Assembly: GCA_029859485.1 (NCBI GenBank)
Contig: JAOUDB010000040.1
Span: 1 to 11,987, forward strand
Length of the DNA stretch: 11,987 nucleotides
DNA from: Desulfuromonadales bacterium
GTDB lineage: Bacteria > Desulfobacterota > Desulfuromonadia > Desulfuromonadales > BM103
Direction of reading: 5' to 3'
Below the pieces are notes generated by a model. That model searched no databases and had not been told where the DNA came from. It saw only the letters and a program-made list of their open reading frames with translations. Both the position numbers and the translations under genes were made by a program. Below, one piece after another: positions 1 to 7,866 of this stretch (positions are counted from its first letter, which is position 1; the number at the start of each line of letters is the position of its first letter).

Positions 1-1
1 G

Positions 2-1909
2 CTTTGTATTCTTGTCTGGGGTTGCTGGCAGCGCATCAAAATCTATCGTCTTGGCAGGGAATTGCAACGTATCGATGACCTCCCGCGGCGCGTCGCTGAG
101 GCACTCTACCAGGTCCTGGCCCAGTTGCGAGTGATGCGGGTCAAGGGTGCCGGAACCGCACATGGGCTATTTTTCTGGGGGTTCTTCCTGCTCTTTGTCG
201 GCACTTGTCTGATCGTGCTCCAGGCTGACGTGACCGACCCGCTCTTCGATGTGAAATTTCTCAAAGGGCCTTTTTACCTGCTTTTCTCCTTGGTGCTGGA
301 TATCGCCGGTGCCATAGCAATCATTATGCTTGCCGGCCTCTTTGTTCGGCGTTATCTCCTGAAACCTCCCGGTCTGGAAACCCGCAGTGAGGATGCTTTC
401 ATCCACGTCCTGCTCATGGTTATCCTGCTGACAGGATTTGTCATCGAAGGCGCGCGCATGGCAGTGACTGAAATCGGTACCAATCTCTCTCTGTGGTCGC
501 CGGTTGGATTGCTCTTTGCCAAAGGCTTGGCCGGTATCGGCGAGGACGGCCAGCGTGCCCTGCATGCCGGGCTCTGGTGGTTGCACCTGCTGCTTGCACT
601 CGCTTTTGTTGCGGCGCTGCCCTTTACCAAGTTACGTCATATCCTGACGACCAGTGCCAATTATATCTTTGTCGATCATGGCCCGAAGGGTGGTCTGGTC
701 ACGCTCGATATGGAGAACGAGGAGGTCGAACGTTTCGGAACTGCCAACCTTGGTGACTTAACCTGGAAGGATATCTTTGATGCTGATGCCTGTACCCTTT
801 GCAAGCGCTGTCAGGATCGCTGCCCTGCCTATGCGACGGAAAAACCGCTTTCGCCAATGAAGGTGATCAATCAGCTGCAGGAGATTGCATTCAATTCACC
901 TGCATCGAGCTTGACGGAAACCGTTGGCCAAGACGAGATATGGAGCTGCACAACCTGCCGCGCCTGCCAGGAGATCTGTCCTGCGGTCATTGAACATGTG
1001 CCCAAGTTTGTAGATATGCGGCGCAACCTGGTGTTGATGGAAGGTCAATTCCCCGGTGAAGAAGTTATGACAGCGGTGGATAACACCGAGGTCAACGGCA
1101 ACCCTCTCGGGTTGGCTTTTGCGGCTCGTGGTGACTGGACGGAGGGCCTTGGCATCAAGGCCCTGGCCGACGATCCGGATGTCGATCTGCTATATTTTGT
1201 CGGCTGTTACGCCTCTTTTGACAAGCGCAACATCAAGATTGCCAGAAGCTTTGTCACGCTCTGTCAGGCAGCCGGACTCAAGGTCGGTATCCTCGGCAAA
1301 GAGGAAAAATGCTGCGGTGAGCCGGTCAGGAAACTCGGCAACGAATATCTTTACCAGAGCCTGGCCAGTGAAAACATCGAACGCATTCAAGGCTATGGCG
1401 TCAAACAGATTGTCACGACCTGTCCGCACTGCTTCAACACGTTGGGAAAAGATTACGCCGACCTCGGCCTGGATGTCCCGGTTGAGCATTACACCGTTTT
1501 TCTTGACCGACTGCTGGATAAGGGGCTTTTAAAACTCGTCACGCCGCAGTCCTTTGCCTGCTCCTACCACGACAGCTGTTACCTTGGCCGTTACAACGAT
1601 ATTTACGAAGCACCACGTCGCCTGCTTTCCATGGTTGGAGGGGCTCTGGCCGAGATGACCAAATCCCATGCAGAAAGTTTCTGCTGCGGCGCAGGCGGCG
1701 GGCGGATTCTGGCTGAGGAAAAGCTTGGTACACGCATCAGTGAAAGTCGTGTCCGGATGGCCGCCGAAACTGGCGCGCCGCTGCTTGTTTCAAGTTGCCC
1801 GTTTTGTTTGACCATGTTCGAAGACGGTATCAAGGGCGCTGGCTTCGAGGAAACTATGGCGTCTAAGGATATTGCCGAAATCCTGGTTGAACGTTTGCCG
1901 ACAGGATAA
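2..1909 (+). CDS. Membrane Etf:menaquinone oxidoreductase (EMO type; CCG/DUF224 iron-sulfur protein), 5' partial
   Basis: Predicted membrane enzyme that takes electrons from reduced EtfAB and reduces menaquinone. The frame is open to the left edge, with 20 codons before the TTG at 62, so the true start lies outside the window. Residues below are counted from codon 62. The N-terminal part is a NarI-like membrane domain with hydrophobic segments near 35-54, 71-96, 112-130 and 167-187. Histidines H34, H115, H168 and H175 in or beside them are candidate heme b ligands. Two ferredoxin-type motifs follow: C244/C247/C250/C254 and C296/C299/C302/C306. The C-terminal half has two complete CCG (HdrD-like) modules: C382, CC417-418, C454/C457, and C506, CC541-542, C579/C582. 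In HdrB-type proteins such motifs hold a noncubane cluster. Position 56 bases before etfB fits the EMO proteins described in syntrophic fatty-acid oxidisers. A heterodisulfide-reductase-like enzyme with another partner is less likely. Confidence 0.85.
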   Translation, partial: LCILVWGCWQRIKIYRLGRELQRIDDLPRRVAEALYQVLAQLRVMRVKGAGTAHGLFFWGFFLLFVGTCLIVLQADVTDPLFDVKFLKGPFYLLFSLVLDIAGAIAIIMLAGLFVRRYLLKPPGLETRSEDAFIHVLLMVILLTGFVIEGARMAVTEIGTNLSLWSPVGLLFAKGLAGIGEDGQRALHAGLWWLHLLLALAFVAALPFTKLRHILTTSANYIFVDHGPKGGLVTLDMENEEVERFGTANLGDLTWKDIFDADACTLCKRCQDRCPAYATEKPLSPMKVINQLQEIAFNSPASSLTETVGQDEIWSCTTCRACQEICPAVIEHVPKFVDMRRNLVLMEGQFPGEEVMTAVDNTEVNGNPLGLAFAARGDWTEGLGIKALADDPDVDLLYFVGCYASFDKRNIKIARSFVTLCQAAGLKVGILGKEEKCCGEPVRKLGNEYLYQSLASENIERIQGYGVKQIVTTCPHCFNTLGKDYADLGLDVPVEHYTVFLDRLLDKGLLKLVTPQSFACSYHDSCYLGRYNDIYEAPRRLLSMVGGALAEMTKSHAESFCCGAGGGRILAEEKLGTRISESRVRMAAETGAPLLVSSCPFCLTMFEDGIKGAGFEETMASKDIAEILVERLPTG

Positions 1910-1965
1910 CCCCCGGCGAACGGTATTTTTTGAGAACAATGCACACTTAAGAGGAGGAAGATCGC

Positions 1966-2739
1966 ATGAAAATTCTCATCTGCATCAAGCAGGTGCCCGA
2001 CATGGAATCGCGCTTCAAGATCAATGCCGCAGGGACCTGGTACAGTGATCAGGATCTGGCATGGCGAATGAACGAATATGACGAGTTTGCCGTTGAGCAG
2101 GCGGTAAAACTGCGTGAGCAGCTCGGCGAGGCCGAAGTTGTGGTGCTTTCGGTTGGGCCCGACAAGGTTAAGGAAACCATGAAAAAGGCCCTTGCCATGG
2201 GCGCTGACAGGGGCGTGCATATTCATGATGAGGCAAGCTACGAAAAAGATTCTTTTCAGATTGCCTCGGCAATTGCTGCCTATGCCGGCGAGCAAGGTTT
2301 CGACGCGATCTTTACCGGTATGCAATCGCAAGACCGCGGCTCGGCTCAAGTTGGAGTCTTGCTGGCCGGGCTGCTTGGTCTTCCGGCGGTGACCACAATT
2401 GTTGATTTCGTTTGCGATGGGAAGACGGCGACCGTAAAGCGTGAACTGGAAGGCGGCCTCAAAGCAGTGGTCAAATTGCCTCTGCCGGCTCTGTTCACCT
2501 GTCAGCTTGGACTGAACACGCCACGTTACCCGACTCTACCGAACATAATGAAGGCCAAGAAGAAGGAGCTGGTTTCGCTGCCAATCGCCGACCTACATAC
2601 AGCCGAGGCGATGACGACGACCAACCTGATCCGGTTGCCGGCAAAGAGGGGAGCAGGGCTGATTCTCGAGGGTGATATTAGTCAACTTACCGAGCAGCTG
2701 GTTGCCATACTTAAAGACAAGACTGCGGTCTTAAAATAG
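1966..2739 (+). CDS. etfB: Electron transfer flavoprotein beta subunit
   Basis: Small subunit of the soluble heterodimeric electron carrier that accepts electrons from acyl-CoA dehydrogenases. At 257 aa it has the normal family length. Visible family features are the nucleotide-binding N-terminus (residues 1-10), the conserved TGMQSQDRGSAQVG segment at 117-130, and the EtfB signature LNTPRYPTLPNIMKAKKK at 183-200, which is part of the loop that docks on dehydrogenase partners. The start is supported by AGGAGG at 1952-1957, 8 bases before ATG. It lies between the EMO-type oxidoreductase and etfA, 9 bases from the latter. The signature region resembles the canonical respiratory type rather than bifurcating forms, but that is inference from one motif. 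Confidence 0.96.
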   Translation: MKILICIKQVPDMESRFKINAAGTWYSDQDLAWRMNEYDEFAVEQAVKLREQLGEAEVVVLSVGPDKVKETMKKALAMGADRGVHIHDEASYEKDSFQIASAIAAYAGEQGFDAIFTGMQSQDRGSAQVGVLLAGLLGLPAVTTIVDFVCDGKTATVKRELEGGLKAVVKLPLPALFTCQLGLNTPRYPTLPNIMKAKKKELVSLPIADLHTAEAMTTTNLIRLPAKRGAGLILEGDISQLTEQLVAILKDKTAVLK

Positions 2740-2748
2740 GAGGAGACG

Positions 2749-3663
2749 ATGAAAGCTCTGCTTATTGCAGAATCCCGGCAAGGCAAGCTACTGACGGGCA
2801 GTTATGAAACGCTGGCCTTTGCGAGGCAGGTTGGTGCAGAAGTCACCATGTTCTTGGTCGGCAGCGAAAGTGACCTGCCAAAGTTCGATGGTCGTCTCTA
2901 CCTGGCCGACTATAACGAGGTTGGCGAATATAATCCTGAGGAGCATTTGCGGCTACTGCTGGAGGTGATCAACAAGGAAAAGCCACAATTGGTCATTTTG
3001 TCACATTCTTCTTATGGTTGGGACCTGGCACCGCGCATTGCGTTGGCTTTGCAGGCGGGGCAGATCTCAGAAGTGGTCGACTTCCAGGGGGCCTCCATGG
3101 TGGTCCCTGCATGTAATGCCAAGCTTCAACGTGTGGTTCAAACGCAAAAGGAACTTACCGTTATAACCTTGCAGGCCGGTGCTTTCAGTCTAGCTGATGA
3201 CCCGTCCGGGGTGCCGACTGTAGAAAAACTCGCTGTTCAGGTCGCATCGAAGATGGAATTTATCGGTTACGAAGAGCCGGAAGCAGGCGGTGTCGATCTG
3301 AGCAAAGCCGAAGTCATTGTCAGCGCCGGCCGCGGCATTGGCAAGCCGGAGAACCTGGCAATGATTGAATCTCTGGCTAAGGCCCTGGGAGGCGAATACG
3401 GCGCCAGCCGACCGGTCGTGGATTCCGGTTGGGCTGAGCATAATCGTCAGGTCGGCAGCACCGGCCAGATGGTGTCGCCAAAGTTATATGTCGCCTGTGG
3501 GATTTCCGGGGCGATCCAACATATGGCCGGCATGAAAAAGTCGGAGTTTATCGTTGCAATCAATACTGATCGCGATGCACCGATCGGCGAAGTGGCTGAT
3601 GTCCTGGTCGTCGCCGACCTTAAACAATTCCTTCCCGCGCTGACTACTCGCTTGGAAGGATGA
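2749..3663 (+). CDS. etfA: Electron transfer flavoprotein alpha subunit
   Basis: Large subunit of EtfAB, carrying the redox-active FAD that shuttles electrons from acyl-CoA dehydrogenases to the membrane oxidoreductase. At 304 aa it is the short form: there is no N-terminal ferredoxin domain of the kind found on longer EtfA proteins of some anaerobes. The C-terminal FAD domain is intact, with SAGRGIG at 192-198, VGSTGQMVSP at 235-244, CGISGAIQH at 250-258 and NTDRDAPIG at 272-280. The Shine-Dalgarno AGGAGG (2738-2743) overlaps the etfB stop codon TAG (2737-2739), which suggests translational coupling and matched amounts of the two subunits. Confidence 0.97.
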   Translation: MKALLIAESRQGKLLTGSYETLAFARQVGAEVTMFLVGSESDLPKFDGRLYLADYNEVGEYNPEEHLRLLLEVINKEKPQLVILSHSSYGWDLAPRIALALQAGQISEVVDFQGASMVVPACNAKLQRVVQTQKELTVITLQAGAFSLADDPSGVPTVEKLAVQVASKMEFIGYEEPEAGGVDLSKAEVIVSAGRGIGKPENLAMIESLAKALGGEYGASRPVVDSGWAEHNRQVGSTGQMVSPKLYVACGISGAIQHMAGMKKSEFIVAINTDRDAPIGEVADVLVVADLKQFLPALTTRLEG

Positions 3664-3688
3664 TCAGAATGAAAAGGAGACCAGGAAC

Positions 3689-4870
3689 ATGCAGGAAGTT
3701 TTTGTTGTCGATGCTTATCGCACCCCCTTTGGCAGCTTTGGCGGGGTCTTTGCTGACGTGCCTGCCCCACGGCTGGCCGCTCCGGTTCTGAAACGACTGT
3801 TGGAGTCCAGTCACCTGAAAGGTGAAGATGTCGATCAGTTTATTGCCGGGCAGGTTCTTTCCGGTGGGGCTGGTCAGGCTCCGGCACGTCAAGCAATGCG
3901 TTTCGCCGAAATACCCGATTCGGTTGCTGCCATGACCATCAACAAGGTCTGCGGCAGTGGCCTGAAAGCTGTCATGCTCGGCGCTGATAGCATTCGCCTC
4001 GGAGACTCAGGAGTGGTAATCGCTGGTGGCATGGAGAATATGTCTCTCACTCCCTATGTGCTACCTGCGTTGCGGAATGGACAGCGCATGGGGCATGCCC
4101 AGGCTCTCGACCTGATGATCTATGATGGTCTGACCGACCCCTACAGCGGGCGGCATATGGGCGAAATTGCCGAGGTCCGGGTCGATGTCCATGAGTTCTC
4201 ACGCGAAGAGCAGGACGCATACGCTCTCAGGTCTTATCAACGCGCGCAACGCGCACAGCAGGAAGGGGTGCTTGCCGAGGAAATCGTCCCCGTGGTCAAA
4301 TCAACCCGCAAGGGTGAGGTGACGGTGAGTGATGATGAAGAGCCGTTCCGGGTTGATTTAGATCGGATTAAAAGTTTGCGTCCAGCGTTCCAGAAGGACG
4401 GTACGATTACAGCCGCCAACGCCTCAACCATTAACGATGGTGCTGCCTTTCTGCTTCTGGCCGGTGCCGAATCGGTACAGCGACTCGGCCTGAAACCGCG
4501 TGCAAAAATCATCGGTCTTTCGACCCACAGCTTGCATCCCGATCTTTATCCTGATGCACCGGTCGGTGCCATCGAGAAAGCCTGTGCTCATGCCGGCCTC
4601 CGTCCAGAGGATATTGGTCTCTTCGAAATTAACGAGGCTTTTTCACTGGTGACCATGATCTCAATCAAGGATCTCGGGCTCGATGTTGAACGCGTCAATG
4701 TCAATGGCGGTGCGGTCGCTATCGGGCACCCCATCGGCGCCAGCGGCGCTCGCTTGGCGACAACCCTGATTTATGAAATGCAGCGACGTGGTGAACGTTA
4801 CGGTCTCGCCACCCTCTGTATCGGTGGTGGCGAGGCGGTTGCTGTCGTCTTCGAGCGCGTAGAGCCTTGA
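3689..4870 (+). CDS. Thiolase (acetyl-CoA C-acyltransferase)
   Basis: Last step of the beta-oxidation spiral: cleaves a 3-oxoacyl-CoA with CoA to acetyl-CoA plus a shortened acyl-CoA. At 393 aa it has the usual length of biosynthetic/degradative thiolases. The nucleophile is C88 in NKVCGSGLKAV, the histidine is H347 in AIGHPIGASGAR, the second active cysteine is C377 in CIGGGE, and NEAF is at 315-318. H156 in the HMG motif is also present. Odd points: the usual AENVA run after HMG reads AEVRVDVHEF, and the usual GGGQG near the C-terminus reads GGGEA. Start supported by AAGGAG at 3674-3679. It may act on acetoacetyl-CoA, longer 3-oxoacyl-CoA or 2-methylacetoacetyl-CoA; the sequence alone does not decide. 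Tandem stops TGA TAA end the gene. Confidence 0.93.
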   Translation: MQEVFVVDAYRTPFGSFGGVFADVPAPRLAAPVLKRLLESSHLKGEDVDQFIAGQVLSGGAGQAPARQAMRFAEIPDSVAAMTINKVCGSGLKAVMLGADSIRLGDSGVVIAGGMENMSLTPYVLPALRNGQRMGHAQALDLMIYDGLTDPYSGRHMGEIAEVRVDVHEFSREEQDAYALRSYQRAQRAQQEGVLAEEIVPVVKSTRKGEVTVSDDEEPFRVDLDRIKSLRPAFQKDGTITAANASTINDGAAFLLLAGAESVQRLGLKPRAKIIGLSTHSLHPDLYPDAPVGAIEKACAHAGLRPEDIGLFEINEAFSLVTMISIKDLGLDVERVNVNGGAVAIGHPIGASGARLATTLIYEMQRRGERYGLATLCIGGGEAVAVVFERVEP

Positions 4871-4895
4871 TAAAACGCATGAAAATTATAGAGAT

Positions 4896-4921
4896 GTTCT
4901 CTTGAATAAACACAGGAGAAC
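4896..4921 (+). promoter_or_regulatory. Inverted repeat / hairpin between thiolase and hydroxyacyl-CoA dehydrogenase genes
   Basis: Arms GTTCTCTTG (4896-4904) and CAGGAGAAC (4913-4921) pair over 9 positions, one a G-T wobble, around the 8-base loop AATAAACA. No T-run follows (the next bases are GGCCGG), so it is not a standard intrinsic terminator. It sits in the longest gap of the first gene block (98 bases). It could be an operator, an mRNA processing or stability hairpin, or chance. The role is inferred only from position and symmetry. Confidence 0.35.
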
Positions 4922-4968
4922 GGCCGGTAATAAGGTTTTATCAGGAATACCAAGTGAAGGAGAGAAGA

Positions 4969-5817
4969 ATGAAAATCAAGAAAATCATGGTGATCGGTGC
5001 CGGACAGATGGGAGGTGGCATTGCCCAGGTCGCAGCTCAGGCCGGTTTGCAGGTCATCCTCAACGATATTGACATGAGCATGATCGAGCAGAGAGTGGCG
5101 TTTATCGACAAGACCCTGACGCGCAACGTCGAGAAGGGCAAGATCACAGCCGAAGAACAACAGGAGATCCTTGCCCGGCTAGTGCCCTCTACTGACCTCC
5201 AGGACGCGGCTGACGTTGACTTTGTCGTCGAGGCGGCGACTGAAAATATGGCGCTCAAGGAAACAATCTTTCGCAAGCTGGATGAAGTTGCCCGGCCGGA
5301 TGTGATCCTGGCCACCAACACCTCCTCTCTGCCGATCACCGAAATTGCTGCAGTAACCAGTCGTCCCGAAAGTGTTATCGGCATGCATTTCATGAACCCG
5401 GTGCCGGTCATGATCCTGGTTGAGGTCATTCGCGGCATTGCGACCAGCGATCAGGTTTACGCAATCGTTGAAGAACTCGCCGTAGCCATGGGCAAGAAGC
5501 CTGTTGAGGTCAATGATTATCCCGGTTTTATTTCCAACCGGGTCCTCATGCCGATGATTAACGAAGCGATTTTCTGCGTATACGAAGGAGTTGCTGATCC
5601 CGAGGCGGTTGATCAGGTCATGAAGTTGGGGATGAACCACCCGATGGGGCCACTCACCCTAGCGGATTTTATCGGCCTGGATACCTGTCTGGCGATCATG
5701 GAGGTCCTTTACGAAGGTTTCGCCGATAGCAAGTATCGACCTTGCCCGCTGTTGCGCAAAATGGTGAAAGCTGGCTGGCTTGGCAAAAAGAGCGGTCAAG
5801 GTTTTTACGCTTACTGA
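4969..5817 (+). CDS. 3-hydroxyacyl-CoA (3-hydroxybutyryl-CoA) dehydrogenase
   Basis: Oxidises (S)-3-hydroxyacyl-CoA to 3-oxoacyl-CoA with NAD(P)+, feeding the thiolase. I chose the ATG at 4969 over the GTG at 4954. AAGGAG at 4957-4962 sits 6 bases before 4969, and the resulting 282 aa is the usual length of short bacterial HBD enzymes; the GTG would put the ribosome site inside the gene. The Rossmann motif GAGQMGGG is at residues 10-17. Catalytic residues by family alignment are S119 (TNTSS), H140 (MHFMNP), E152 (VEVIRG) and N190 (FISNR). The C-terminal domain carries [16 protein letters not shown], typical of the family. It lies 18 bases before the enoyl-CoA hydratase gene. With a branched substrate it could oxidise 2-methyl-3-hydroxybutyryl-CoA in isoleucine breakdown. 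Confidence 0.94.
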   Translation: MKIKKIMVIGAGQMGGGIAQVAAQAGLQVILNDIDMSMIEQRVAFIDKTLTRNVEKGKITAEEQQEILARLVPSTDLQDAADVDFVVEAATENMALKETIFRKLDEVARPDVILATNTSSLPITEIAAVTSRPESVIGMHFMNPVPVMILVEVIRGIATSDQVYAIVEELAVAMGKKPVEVNDYPGFISNRVLMPMINEAIFCVYEGVADPEAVDQVMKLGMNHPMGPLTLADFIGLDTCLAIMEVLYEGFADSKYRPCPLLRKMVKAGWLGKKSGQGFYAY

Positions 5818-5835
5818 TAAACGGAGGATACAAAG

Positions 5836-6618
5836 ATGAACTTTACCAACCTGCTGATAGATGTTGCTGATGGCGTTGCGCTGGTCACGATTAATCGTCC
5901 CGCTGCCCTCAATGCACTCAATATTGATGTTCTTAAAGATCTTACCGATGCGTTCTCCAGTTTGCAGAAGAACGATTCGGTGGCCTGCGTGATCCTGACC
6001 GGTAGTGGTGCCAAGGCCTTTGTTGCCGGCGCTGACATCGCCGCAATGCAACCGCTCAATGCCGTTGAAGCAGCACATTTCGCCCGTCTTGGTCACGCTC
6101 TAATGAGTCTTATCGAGAGCTGCCCAAAACCAGTTATTGCAGCCGTGAACGGATTTGCGCTCGGCGGGGGATGTGAGTTGGCAATGGCCTGTGATATGAG
6201 GATTGCAGCGGAAAATGCCCGCTTTGGTCAGCCCGAAGTGAATCTCGGGGTTATCCCCGGATTTGGCGGGACCTTGCGCCTGTCACGTCTGATCGGCAAA
6301 GGCAGAGCCAAAGAGCTGATCTTCACCGGTGACATGGTGAGCGCACAGGAGGCCTTCCGAATCGGTCTTGCCAACAAGGTGGTTGCTTCAGAAGATCTTC
6401 TCGCTGAAGCACACAGTATGGCGGCAAAAATCGCTGCCAAAGGACCTGTTGCAGTGCGGTTTGCCAAGGAAGCTATTGATAGCGGCCTGGAAATGGATTT
6501 GGATCGCGCCGGTCGTTTCGAAGCTGACCTGTTCGGACTTTGTTTCGCCACAGAAGATCAAAAAGAGGGTATGCAGGCGTTTCTGGACAAGCGCCAGGCT
6601 AAATTTACCGGTCGATGA
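5836..6618 (+). CDS. Enoyl-CoA hydratase (crotonase family)
   Basis: Hydrates a 2-enoyl-CoA to 3-hydroxyacyl-CoA, between the acyl-CoA dehydrogenase and hydroxyacyl-CoA dehydrogenase steps. At 260 aa it has normal length. Both catalytic glutamates of true hydratases are visible: E114 in GGGCELAMACD and E134 in FGQPEVNLGVIPGFGGT. The oxyanion-hole segments are AFVAGADI (61-68) and G111. Retention of both glutamates argues against the isomerase, decarboxylase or hydrolase members of the superfamily. Start supported by GGAGG at 5823-5827, 8 bases upstream. Crotonyl-CoA is the likely substrate. Tiglyl-CoA, or 3-methylglutaconyl-CoA for the leucine pathway encoded downstream, are alternatives. Confidence 0.93.
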   Translation: MNFTNLLIDVADGVALVTINRPAALNALNIDVLKDLTDAFSSLQKNDSVACVILTGSGAKAFVAGADIAAMQPLNAVEAAHFARLGHALMSLIESCPKPVIAAVNGFALGGGCELAMACDMRIAAENARFGQPEVNLGVIPGFGGTLRLSRLIGKGRAKELIFTGDMVSAQEAFRIGLANKVVASEDLLAEAHSMAAKIAAKGPVAVRFAKEAIDSGLEMDLDRAGRFEADLFGLCFATEDQKEGMQAFLDKRQAKFTGR

Positions 6619-6633
6619 AAGGGTAGATCATCA

Positions 6634-7791
6634 ATGTATCTTGATTTGAATGAAGAACAGAATCTGATTCGTGAAACCGCAAGGGAGTTCAGTCAAGCGG
6701 TACTGGCGCCGGTTGCTGCCGACCTTGACCGCGGCGAAGCGCAGGAAACCTTTTTTGAGAACCTTAGACAGCTTGCTGAGCTTGGTTTTATGGGACTCAA
6801 TGTCAAAGCCGATTACGGTGGCTCAGAAGCCGGTGTTATCGCCTTTAGTGTCGCATTGACTGAAATCGCCCGTGCTTGCGCCTCGACGGCCGTCTCCGTC
6901 TCGGTTAACAACATGATCTGTGAAGTGATCCAGGCGGTCGGCAGCGAAGAGCAGAGACATCGCTACATCCCTAAAATTTGTAGCGGTGAATTCTTGGCGG
7001 GGGCTTTTGCCCTGACCGAAGCCGGTGCGGGTTCCGACCCTGCGGCCATGACCACCTTGGCCGTACGCGATGGTGACGACTGGGTGCTTAACGGTAGCAA
7101 GATCTTCATAACCAGTGCGCCTTATGCTGGAGTCTTTGTGGTCTGGGCTGTGACTGATCGCAGTGCGGCCAAGGGCAAAGGAATCAGTTGTTTCCTGATT
7201 GAAGCCGGAACACCAGGGTGCATTGTCGGGCGTGCCGAAGAGAAGATGGGCCAGCATGCCTCAGCGACCAATGAATTGCTTTTGCAGGATTGTCGTGTTC
7301 CAGGCAGTGCCTTGATGGGGAAACTTAATGATGGTTTCCGGATCGCAGTCTCTGAACTGGCCGGTGGGCGGATCGGTATCGGTTCGCTGGGGCTCGGCCT
7401 TGGCCTGCAGGCTATCGAAACTGCGACTCGCTATGCCCTTGAACGTAAGCAGTTCGATCAAAGTATCAGCAATTTTCAGGCAATCCAGTGGAAGATTGCC
7501 GATGCTACGACGGAACTTGAGGCGGCCCGGTTACTCTTGATGAACGCTGCATTTCGCAAGGAGCAGGGCAGGTCGTATGCAAAGGAAGCTTCGATGGCCA
7601 AGCTCTTTGCCACCGAGGCTGCTAATCGAGCCTGTTATGAAGCCATGCAGATTTATGGTGGTTACGGCTATACCACGGAATTCGCGGTTGAGCGCTATTG
7701 TCGAGATGCGCGGATTACAACGATCTACGAGGGAACCAGTGAAATCCAACGGCTCATCATCGCCCGGGAAGTGCTTAGGAGCTACTCTTGA
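6634..7791 (+). CDS. Acyl-CoA dehydrogenase, short-chain or short branched-chain type (first of tandem pair)
   Basis: FAD enzyme introducing a trans-2,3 double bond into an acyl-CoA and reducing EtfAB. At 385 aa it has full domain content: N-terminal helical domain, middle beta domain with the LTEAGAGSD signature at 127-135, and C-terminal helical domain with RKQF at 271-274, YGGYGY at 341-346 and IYEGTSEIQR at 364-373. The catalytic base is E366, the position used by butyryl- and medium-chain enzymes rather than the isovaleryl type. Odd points: FITSAPYAG (158-166) replaces the common FITNGG-type run near the flavin, and NNMIC (92-96), GISCFLIE and SMAKLFATE recall isobutyryl-CoA dehydrogenase (ACAD8). 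A branched substrate such as isobutyryl- or 2-methylbutyryl-CoA is therefore possible. The ribosome site AAGGG (6619-6623) is weak compared with its paralog downstream. Confidence 0.92.
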   Translation: MYLDLNEEQNLIRETAREFSQAVLAPVAADLDRGEAQETFFENLRQLAELGFMGLNVKADYGGSEAGVIAFSVALTEIARACASTAVSVSVNNMICEVIQAVGSEEQRHRYIPKICSGEFLAGAFALTEAGAGSDPAAMTTLAVRDGDDWVLNGSKIFITSAPYAGVFVVWAVTDRSAAKGKGISCFLIEAGTPGCIVGRAEEKMGQHASATNELLLQDCRVPGSALMGKLNDGFRIAVSELAGGRIGIGSLGLGLGLQAIETATRYALERKQFDQSISNFQAIQWKIADATTELEAARLLLMNAAFRKEQGRSYAKEASMAKLFATEAANRACYEAMQIYGGYGYTTEFAVERYCRDARITTIYEGTSEIQRLIIAREVLRSYS

Positions 7792-7866
7792 TGCTGGCAT
7801 CCCAGGGCCTTTGCTAGTGTCCAATGCATGAATTAGGCAAAAGACCGATCACAAGGAGGAAACCAC

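Noticed and set aside
1603..2349. 248-codon open frame on the minus strand across the end of the oxidoreductase and start of etfB
   Set aside because: It lies antisense to two well-supported genes and its product resembles no family I recognise; it is a shadow of their codon use.
4867..4892. TTGATA and TATAGA as a possible sigma-70 promoter between thiolase and hydroxyacyl-CoA dehydrogenase genes
   Set aside because: The spacer is only 14 bases, well below the usual 16-18.
4954..4968. GTG at 4954 as the start of the hydroxyacyl-CoA dehydrogenase
   Set aside because: It would place the clear AAGGAG ribosome site inside the gene; the ATG at 4969 gives the standard 282-aa length.
7792..7866. 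TGGCAT ... TTTGCT between the two acyl-CoA dehydrogenase genes as a second sigma-54 promoter
   Set aside because: There are 15 bases between GG and GC, not 10, so it cannot work as a -24/-12 element. The short CCC-A-GGG symmetry there is also too small to call.
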